This document shows, piece by piece, positions 38,151 to 42,697 of a DNA stretch of 42,697 nt. The notes under the pieces were generated by a model. The model searched no databases. It saw only the letters and a program-made list of their open reading frames with translations, and was not told the origin of the DNA. Position 1 is the stretch's first letter, and the number at the start of each line of letters is the position of its first letter. The DNA is taken from IMG/VR virus record IMGVR_UViG_3300036820_000034, positions 1 through 42,697 of that record; one strand, given 5' to 3'. The translations under genes and the position numbers were made by a program. The stretch comes from a virus.

Positions 38151-38175
38151 GACTGACACCCGTTGAGGTAACAGC
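38151..38175 (+). promoter_or_regulatory. Conserved leader before the SprT-like gene
   Basis: GACTGACACCCG, two bases, then GAGGTAACAGC, directly before ATG 38176. Nearly the same leader, with GAGGTTAACAGC, precedes the amidoligase gene at 39218-39247. The GAGGT acts as ribosome-binding site; the GACTGACACCCG part is extra conservation. Confidence 0.65.
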
Positions 38176-38871
38176 ATGAACCAGACCCACGAAACCTATA
38201 TCCACGCGGTGCGCGACATCGCGCTGCGCTACGCCATCGGGATACGTGATAACCCCCAGGCTCAGCTCGCCGGCATTCCGGCGTTGACCGATGCTCAGCT
38301 CGAAGACGTGGCACACGCCAAGCTCGTTTACGGGCGCGGTGCGACTCGCTCGCTGCGGGGGATCACCGATACCGGACGCTGGAATAATGGCCGCTCACTG
38401 GCTTCCGAGAACGCCAAGAGCGATGACCTGGTCGAAGTCTGCGCGCTCGGCCAGCAGGATCTCACCCAGGTCGCCGCGACCACGATTCATGAACTCGCGC
38501 ACGTCGCGACGCACTCGGGACATAACCGGGCGTGGAAAGCTGCGTGTGCCGCATTGGGACTGCGCGCGGCGAAAATGGGTTGCGCCACGTATTACCGCGC
38601 ACAGTTCGCTCCCGCCGTACGGGATGCGATTGCCCGGCTGCCCTCGCCTCAGGATGGCACCCCGAACGTGGACCCCGAACTGCTCGCGCTGCTGGTACGA
38701 CGCGGCTGTCTCGCCGGCATGGGCGTGCGCGGTGGCACCTCACGCGGTCCCGGCTCCGGCTCGCGGCTACGCCGGTATGTCTGCCCGCATGGCCAGATCG
38801 TGCGCGCGAGCACGGATAAGCTCGATGCATCCTGCAACGTCTGCGGCGGGAAGTTTGAGATGGGAGTTTAA
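38176..38871 (+). CDS. SprT-like zinc metalloprotease
   Basis: A 231-aa protein with the gluzincin motif in HELAHVATHSGHNRAWKAA (HExxH at 105-109), which matches the SprT/Spartan family (HExxH then a downstream HxxxW-like segment). The C-terminus has a zinc ribbon (YVCPHGQIVR...CNVCGGKF). SprT-like enzymes cleave DNA-bound proteins in eukaryotes; bacterial and phage forms are little studied. It is the first gene of the plus operon with the amidoligase and GATase, which makes protein processing in the same pathway an attractive guess. Its TAA stop lies inside a GTTTAAAC site. Confidence 0.85.
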   Translation: MNQTHETYIHAVRDIALRYAIGIRDNPQAQLAGIPALTDAQLEDVAHAKLVYGRGATRSLRGITDTGRWNNGRSLASENAKSDDLVEVCALGQQDLTQVAATTIHELAHVATHSGHNRAWKAACAALGLRAAKMGCATYYRAQFAPAVRDAIARLPSPQDGTPNVDPELLALLVRRGCLAGMGVRGGTSRGPGSGSRLRRYVCPHGQIVRASTDKLDASCNVCGGKFEMGV

Positions 38872-38874
38872 ACG
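38865..38874. repeat. AGTTTAAACG site between an RBS and a start codon
   Basis: Carries the TAA stop of the SprT gene and ends one base before ATG 38876. GGGAG just upstream is the likely ribosome-binding site, so the palindrome fills the spacer. Confidence 0.65.
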
Positions 38875-38875
38875 C

Positions 38876-39112
38876 ATGAGCGCCGAAACGTTCAGTGTGT
38901 ATCAGTTTTTTCCCGATGGGACGCACGAGTGCGTGCGCGAGCACGTGAGCGCCGAGGAGTCGGTTCGCGCGGCCTGCCATTACACCCGAAGTGTCGGTGC
39001 TCGTTTAGGCACGACCCGCCGGGTGATTATCACCGATGCAGACGATTACACCGTATTTGAATGGCAATACGGGGCGGGCGTCACGTTTCCGCCCCCGGGA
39101 GCGACACCATGA
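38876..39112 (+). CDS. Small hypothetical protein
   Basis: A 78-aa protein, MSAETFSVYQFFPDGTHECV..., with a beta-strand N-terminus, an alanine/arginine helix (EESVRAACHYTRSVGARLG) and a strand RRVIITDADDYTVFEW. Similar short phage proteins appear near amidoligase genes, but I cannot name a family. ATG 38876 follows the palindrome by one base; its stop overlaps the next start (ATGA). Confidence 0.65.
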   Translation: MSAETFSVYQFFPDGTHECVREHVSAEESVRAACHYTRSVGARLGTTRRVIITDADDYTVFEWQYGAGVTFPPPGATP

Positions 39113-39183
39113 GCGCACACACGCTCGGCATGCTGCTCATCGCATTGATGATTTATGATGCGCTGAAAGGTAAGCGCTCTTGA
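39109..39183 (+). CDS. 24-residue hydrophobic peptide
   Basis: A tiny gene, MSAHTLGMLLIALMIYDALK plus GKRS, overlapping the previous stop as ATGA with GGGAG seven bases upstream. The sequence TLGMLLIALMIYDAL is hydrophobic enough for one short membrane helix. Confidence 0.5.
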   Translation: MSAHTLGMLLIALMIYDALKGKRS

Positions 39184-39206
39184 TATCGCGCGATGAGACT
39201 TATAAT
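39180..39206 (+). promoter_or_regulatory. Promoter candidate before the amidoligase gene
   Basis: TTGATA (39180-39185) and a perfect TATAAT (39201-39206) separated by 15 bases, a short spacing. It would give a leader of about 35 bases containing the repeated GACTGACACCCG element. Confidence 0.55.
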
Positions 39207-39217
39207 CCAGTTTGATT

Positions 39218-39247
39218 GACTGACACCCGAAGCGAGGTTAACAGCTT
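39218..39247 (+). promoter_or_regulatory. Conserved leader before the amidoligase gene
   Basis: GACTGACACCCG, then AAGC, then GAGGTTAACAGC and three bases to ATG 39248. It is a near copy of the leader at 38151-38175. Confidence 0.65.
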
Positions 39248-40318
39248 ATGACGATACGATGCATGGGGTGCTCCAGCCTCACGGCTGAGAGCGAGATCAC
39301 CCGAACGATCGACAATTGCAGTTTCTGCCCTGAATGTACCAGCCGTCACACCGTCGAGGTGACGGGCGGGCGTTGCTATCGTGGAAACACCATTGTCTCT
39401 TATGACACCAGCGTGCGCGAATGGATCGGAACGGCGCGCGAGAACGGCTGGGAACGCTCCGAGAATTCAAGAGAGTGGTACGAGCATCCCGAGAATATGC
39501 CGTGTGAGCCGTTCTCGTATCACACGAACGTGTTCGATCACTGCGAGTCGCTACACACGTTCCCGTCGAATAAACTGCTGCTCGGCGTCGAACTCGAGAT
39601 GGAGCCGCGCTGCCCCGAGACCGAAGCGCAGACCGAAATCGTGAAGCGCTTGAACGGGCCGGCGGCCGAGCATTACATCTGCACCACGGATGGCTCACTC
39701 AATTACGGCGTCGAGATGGTGACGATGCCGTTGACGTTGGAGGAACATAAAGGAGTGTTTGGCTGGGAGGGCGTGCTCGGACGGGTCGCGAACATCGCGA
39801 AGTCCGGGAAGGGAACGCAAAACTGCGGCATGCACGTGCACATCAATAAGCGTGCGTTGACGCCGTTGACGATCGGGAAAATGATGGTGTTCCTGAATGC
39901 CGATCGTACCGATTCGCTGGTCGCGAAGATTGCGCAGCGTCGTAACAACGGATTCTGCGAGAAAAAAGACGGCGCGTCGCTGAAGGATGCGCGCCGGTAT
40001 GCCGAGAGCCGCTATCAGCGCTTGAACCTGCAACCCTCCGAGACCGTGGAACTGCGGTTATTTAAAGGGAATCTGCGCCCCGAGCGCGTGCTGAAGAATC
40101 TCGAATTCGCGCACGCCACGGTGTGTTTCTGCAAGGATGCCTCCATGAAGGACGTCGATAGCCCAGCCGCGTTCTTGGCATTCATTCATAAGCACCGTGG
40201 CACGTACCCGAACCTTACACGGTTCCTGCAGGAGACGCACACGAGTACGTTCACGCGCGCGTTTAACCGCAATCCGATCGAAGGCAAGGCCGCCGCTCCC
40301 GTGCTGGAGGAGATTTAG
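39248..40318 (+). CDS. Putative amidoligase (COOH-NH2 ligase type)
   Basis: A 356-aa protein. Residues 1-32 carry a zinc-ribbon-like start (CMGC...CSFCPEC). The catalytic domain shows LLLGVELEMEP at 111-121, TTDGSLNYGVEMVTMPLT near 145-162 and NCGMHVHINKRAL near 193-205. These follow the G-x-E-x-E...D-G-S-L...E-x-V-T...C-G-x-H-V-H pattern of the phage/bacterial amidoligase family related to glutamine synthetase and GCS2. Such enzymes make ATP-dependent amide bonds between carboxyl and amino groups of peptides. The next gene is a class II glutaminase, a combination noted in comparative studies of these ligases. The substrate is unknown. Confidence 0.8.
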   Translation: MTIRCMGCSSLTAESEITRTIDNCSFCPECTSRHTVEVTGGRCYRGNTIVSYDTSVREWIGTARENGWERSENSREWYEHPENMPCEPFSYHTNVFDHCESLHTFPSNKLLLGVELEMEPRCPETEAQTEIVKRLNGPAAEHYICTTDGSLNYGVEMVTMPLTLEEHKGVFGWEGVLGRVANIAKSGKGTQNCGMHVHINKRALTPLTIGKMMVFLNADRTDSLVAKIAQRRNNGFCEKKDGASLKDARRYAESRYQRLNLQPSETVELRLFKGNLRPERVLKNLEFAHATVCFCKDASMKDVDSPAAFLAFIHKHRGTYPNLTRFLQETHTSTFTRAFNRNPIEGKAAAPVLEEI

Positions 40319-40320
40319 TT

Positions 40321-41076
40321 ATGTGTCTCATTGCGTATTCTCCGAAAGGCACGCCGATGACGCGCGCGGTGTTCGATACCGCCCGGTGGGTGAACGCCGA
40401 TGGTATTGGCGTCATGTCCCGTCACGGTGTTGAGAAGTTTGTCGGCCACAAGGCCGGTAAGCGCGCCTGGCGGTATTTGCGAGTCCTGCCACCTGACACC
40501 CCGTACGCGGTTCATTTCCGCTACGCGACCCATGGAGCGGTCTGCCGTTACCTCACACACCCGTTTCAGATCCCGGGCCGTGAGAGTTATGTGATGCATA
40601 ACGGGATCATCAGTAAGACGGCGAATTTTGCGAAAAAAGGCATCGTGAGCGATACCTCACTGTACGTGGCGTGGTACATGAAGGATGCGCCCGCCCCGAG
40701 TGAGCCAACGCACGTCGCGTTCAAGAAAGGACTGGAGAAAGAGATCGGCTGGGGGAATAAGATGGTGATATTCCACGCCGATCGCAACGAGTGGGATATC
40801 GCGAACGAGGATGAGGGTGAGTGGATTGACGGGGTTTGGTACTCGAATACGTATAGCTTGCCCGATGAGATGCGGCCGGCAGCGGCGTATGGGACGGGAA
40901 AGTACTGTGACTGGTACGACAGCCTCTCGCCCGAGACCGTGAAATGGTTGCGAGAGCGCGACTGGCAGAATAAGCCGCTGCTGCCGAGCGGGCCGATTCT
41001 GTTGCCGGATGACAATGGTGGTTACGAGGTCGCCGAGAATGGCGAACCGTATATGATCCCTGAGGAGGGTAAATAA
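40321..41076 (+). CDS. Class II glutamine amidotransferase-like protein
   Basis: A 251-aa Ntn-fold glutaminase. Cys2 of MCLIAYSPKG is the expected nucleophile after Met removal. HFRYATHG (about 60-67) and YVMHNGII (about 90-97) match the R-x-x-x-H-G and H-N-G-x-x motifs of GATase class II. Such domains release ammonia from glutamine or cleave amide bonds. It begins two bases after the amidoligase stop, so the two are almost certainly co-expressed. The second half contains DIANEDEGEWIDGVWYSNTY and a C-terminal Pro/Asp-rich tail. Confidence 0.85.
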   Translation: MCLIAYSPKGTPMTRAVFDTARWVNADGIGVMSRHGVEKFVGHKAGKRAWRYLRVLPPDTPYAVHFRYATHGAVCRYLTHPFQIPGRESYVMHNGIISKTANFAKKGIVSDTSLYVAWYMKDAPAPSEPTHVAFKKGLEKEIGWGNKMVIFHADRNEWDIANEDEGEWIDGVWYSNTYSLPDEMRPAAAYGTGKYCDWYDSLSPETVKWLRERDWQNKPLLPSGPILLPDDNGGYEVAENGEPYMIPEEGK

Positions 41077-41077
41077 G

Positions 41078-41446
41078 ATGACTGCGCGAGCCATGGCATT
41101 GAGCGGTAGTGATGTGCTCGTGTGCCTGAAGGTATTGCATATGTTGAATGGATTGCGAGCGCAGAACCGGGCAGCGGACGCCCAGGCGCTATTGTGCACC
41201 CTGTGGGGGAACTGGCGCTCAGGGGATAAAGAGTACGCGCCGCTCGAATATCTGTTTGATTTTTATTTCCATCTGCAAGGCGATTTTGAGGACATCGAGA
41301 AGCGGCTCACGCAGTCGCTTCCGGCGAAGCTGCGCGAGGAGATCCTCACCGACGTGCACGCATGCGCGGTGCACGTCATGAAGAAGATGGAAGGCAGCAA
41401 GCTCGAAGCCGGCATTGAGTTGATACCGGTACCGGTATGCGACTAA
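41078..41446 (+). CDS. Hypothetical helical protein downstream of the GATase
   Basis: A 122-aa protein (MTARAMALSGSDVLVCLKVL...), largely helical, with conserved-looking GDKEYAPLEYLFDFYFHLQG and a C-terminus IELIPVPVCD. ATG 41078 is one base after the GATase stop with GAGGG upstream. It might belong to the amidoligase module, but no motif shows how. Confidence 0.7.
   Translation: MTARAMALSGSDVLVCLKVLHMLNGLRAQNRAADAQALLCTLWGNWRSGDKEYAPLEYLFDFYFHLQGDFEDIEKRLTQSLPAKLREEILTDVHACAVHVMKKMEGSKLEAGIELIPVPVCD
41423..41438. promoter_or_regulatory. 16-bp perfect palindrome at a gene start
   Basis: ATACCGGTACCGGTAT reads identically on both strands and includes the A and T of ATG 41437. It could form a stem in mRNA around the start codon or bind a dimeric protein. 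Confidence 0.6.
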
Positions 41447-41622
41447 AACCGACACACACGTACGAGGTGATCGCGTGCGCGTTACTGGAGACGAGGCCGC
41501 TCGCGGTTTTAGGCCCGGCGCACGTTCAGTGGGAACGCGATGTCCGCGCGCTGGCGAGTGCGCTTCGCGCGGACAATCGCTATTTCAAACAGGACTTGTT
41601 TTTCAAACAATGCGGGTTTTAA
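41437..41622 (+). CDS. Small hypothetical protein
   Basis: A 61-aa protein (MRLKPTHTYEVIACALLETR...) with a helical middle (WERDVRALASALRADN) and an aromatic/lysine C-terminus, KQDLFFKQCGF. It overlaps the previous gene by ten bases; its start lies in the 16-bp palindrome and has no clear RBS, implying coupled or regulated translation. Confidence 0.6.
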   Translation: MRLKPTHTYEVIACALLETRPLAVLGPAHVQWERDVRALASALRADNRYFKQDLFFKQCGF

Positions 41623-41623
41623 C

Positions 41624-41803
41624 ATGGCGAAAGCTGACACAGAGATTGCACTCGACGTGACGCGGGCACTGGCGATCGCCAGGAAGCATTTAGAGCCGTA
41701 CGACATGCAACAGATTTTCAAAGACTTCAGTATCGAACTTACGGTAGTGACGCGCGAGGCATTCCTGCTCGGCGTCGCGTTCACGATGGTGGCGCAAACA
41801 TGA
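41624..41803 (+). CDS. Small hypothetical protein
   Basis: A 59-aa helical protein (MAKADTEIALDVTRALAIAR...; FLLGVAFTMVAQT at the end). ATG 41624 follows the previous stop by one base. No family is recognised. A longer upstream frame to 41540 is the shadow of the preceding gene. Confidence 0.65.
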   Translation: MAKADTEIALDVTRALAIARKHLEPYDMQQIFKDFSIELTVVTREAFLLGVAFTMVAQT

Positions 41804-41907
41804 TCGGGCCGCGCCGGCCGGTCGGCTTGCTGACGAGCCTAGAATGGCAACGCTGGTACCTGCGCTGGTGGTATAAGCTCGGATGGTTTAAACGATGGAA
41901 TGGCTGA
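41800..41907 (+). CDS. 35-residue tryptophan-rich peptide
   Basis: A short frame overlapping the previous stop as ATGA: MIGPRRPVGLLTSLEWQRWY then LRWWYKLGWFKRWNG. Six Trp and many Arg/Lys residues give an amphipathic, membrane-active look. It overlaps the next gene by 13 bases in another frame; the FKR codons lie on a GTTTAAACG site. Confidence 0.5.
   Translation: MIGPRRPVGLLTSLEWQRWYLRWWYKLGWFKRWNG
41886..41894. repeat. GTTTAAACG site abutting a start codon
   Basis: It ends at the base directly before ATG 41895 and is also read as codons of the preceding Trp-rich peptide. Confidence 0.65.
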
Positions 41908-42098
41908 AAATTCCGCATCCCGAGCGCTGGCGCGTCTCGGACGGTGGCCGATATCTCTTGCGTAAGCTCGTAACCCCGGCGGGCGAGTGCATCGGCTACG
42001 GACTCGTGAAAACCCGGTTGATCGATATCTACCCGAGCGCCGAGGCGGCGACGCAGGCGATCATGACTCGAACGGGTCGGATGGCGGAGGAGAAATAG
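41895..42098 (+). CDS. Small hypothetical protein, last of the plus operon
   Basis: A 67-aa basic protein (MEWLKIPHPERWRVSDGGRY...) with a beta-rich start and an alanine-rich helix near the end (SAEAATQAIMTRTGRMAEEK). It converges on the primase-helicase gene: its last 38 bases overlap the end of that gene on the opposite strand. No motif gives a function. Confidence 0.65.
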   Translation: MEWLKIPHPERWRVSDGGRYLLRKLVTPAGECIGYGLVKTRLIDIYPSAEAATQAIMTRTGRMAEEK

Positions 42099-42697
42099 GC
42101 GCGACGCGAATCCAGAGGCGCTCGCCCGATCGCTTCGAGGGCATCCACCCGAGCTTGCGAAGTGAGTGCGTGACCCGCTGCTGAATCTGGGGCGTCCATT
42201 TCGAGCGGTCCTCGATCGCGAGCGCGTGGATGAGCAGATCGGGAATTTGGACCTCGGTTAAACGGGCGAGGAAATCCCGCAGCACGGCATCGATCGCATC
42301 GGGCGCGACGCGCTCCAGGTGCTCGGCGGCGGCGGCGGCGGTCGGTACGTCCCACGTGCATTCGCCCGCGCGCACTCTCACGCAGGCTTCGGCAAACCAC
42401 TGCTCGCGTTCGGCGCGGATGAGATCGCGGTCAATCTGACCCTGGCAGCGCACCGGCAGGAAGCGGCGCATGGAGATCATCTCGTCTTTGTTCCAGTCGT
42501 CGCGCTCGGTGGTACCAACGAAAATGCAGCGGCGCGGGAAATCAATCGGCTTACGTCCAAAGGGCGGCCGGAATCGATCGACCTTGCGCGTGATGTCTTT
42601 TTTCGCGACATCGAGTAGGCGCCCCGAGAGGCCGGCAAACTCGGCGATCTCGATGCACAGCTTCCCGAGCAGCCCGAGATAGAAATCCTTGTCGCCC
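42061..42697 (-). CDS. TOPRIM/VapE-type primase-helicase, C-terminal part
   Basis: This continues the gene at 1-1205 across the contig ends. The junction codon uses the last two bases of one part and the first of the other (CT+G, Leu), and the frame is open throughout. The segment reads LCIEIAEFAGLS, then KKDITRKVDRFRPPFGRKPI, PRRCIFVGTT, and MISMRRFLPVRC, matching the Walker B, sensor and arginine-finger regions of VapE family ATPases. After the ATPase core is a winged-helix-like tail (WTPQIQQRVTHSLRKLGW). The distance from Walker A to LCIEIAE is about ten residues shorter than I expect for VapE, so a few dozen bases may be missing at the join. Confidence 0.85.
   Translation of the reverse strand, partial: GDKDFYLGLLGKLCIEIAEFAGLSGRLLDVAKKDITRKVDRFRPPFGRKPIDFPRRCIFVGTTERDDWNKDEMISMRRFLPVRCQGQIDRDLIRAEREQWFAEACVRVRAGECTWDVPTAAAAAEHLERVAPDAIDAVLRDFLARLTEVQIPDLLIHALAIEDRSKWTPQIQQRVTHSLRKLGWMPSKRSGERLWIRVAPISPPPSDPFES

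Larger units (their letters stand above)
37434..38175. other. Candidate replication origin/control region
   Basis: A 742-bp non-coding, AT-rich stretch between divergent operons. It holds three direct and one inverted GGACAGCGGA copies (37750, 37760, 37836; inverted at 38009-38018), TGTTGGACAG-type sequences at 37824-37833, 37942-37951 (inverted), 37993-38000 (partial) and 38013-38022 (inverted), a related GGACACCG pair, palindromes such as ATAGCGCGCTAT (37554-37565), a hairpin TGTGCG/CGCACA at 37571-37587, and two CGTTTAAACG sites. Iteron-like arrays next to AT-rich DNA suggest initiator binding and unwinding, but a repressor array is also possible. Confidence 0.6.

Overview
The window is a tailed double-stranded DNA phage (Caudoviricetes), most likely podovirus-like, infecting a fairly GC-rich Gram-negative bacterium. 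The type is shown by a terminase large subunit, portal, scaffold-like protein, capsid-like protein, P22-style head-tail proteins, three large ejection-type proteins and a lysis cassette. The host inference rests on base composition and classical Sec signal peptides. The two ends join in frame inside one VapE-type primase/helicase gene (bases 1-1205 continue into 42061-42697, minus strand). The sequence is therefore probably a complete, circularly permuted genome of about 42.7 kb, opened inside that gene.

Layout. (1) The replication arm on the minus strand runs from 4012 down through base 1 and on to 42061: SF2 helicase, DGQHR protein, VRR-NUC nuclease, TOPRIM/VapE primase-helicase. (2) A divergent plus-strand recombination operon lies at 4174-6550: YqaJ-type exonuclease, a cysteine-rich protein, a small protein, RecT annealase, an excisionase-like HTH protein. 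(3) A roughly 31-kb minus-strand block runs from 37433 down to 6547. In transcription order it holds an endonuclease VII-like protein, small accessory genes (MazG-like, zinc proteins, HTH), tRNA-Thr(CGT), an HNH endonuclease, a PASTA protein, four consecutive proteins with Sec signal peptides (one a twin lectin), terminase, a zinc-ribbon protein, portal, scaffold, capsid, head-tail adaptor, tail hub, a repeat-rich tail fibre, three ejection-type proteins, and a lysis cassette (holin candidates, lysozyme, a permuted papain-like amidase). (4) A 742-bp AT-rich intergenic region at 37434-38175 carries direct and inverted repeats and looks like an origin or control region. (5) A plus-strand operon at 38176-42098 encodes an SprT-like metalloprotease, an amidoligase, a class II glutamine amidotransferase and several very small proteins.

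Most genes overlap their neighbours by ATGA, GTGA or TAATG, so translational coupling is the rule. I see no integrase, no obvious CI-type repressor and no CRISPR.

The most notable signals are: a dispersed palindrome, CGTTTAAACG and close variants, found 16 times, once inside the spacer of a near-consensus promoter; a repeat array resembling iterons; an amidoligase/GATase/metalloprotease module that may modify peptides or proteins; and a block of secreted phage proteins, including a lectin, embedded in the virion operon. All functional calls come from reading motifs by eye; no database search was run.
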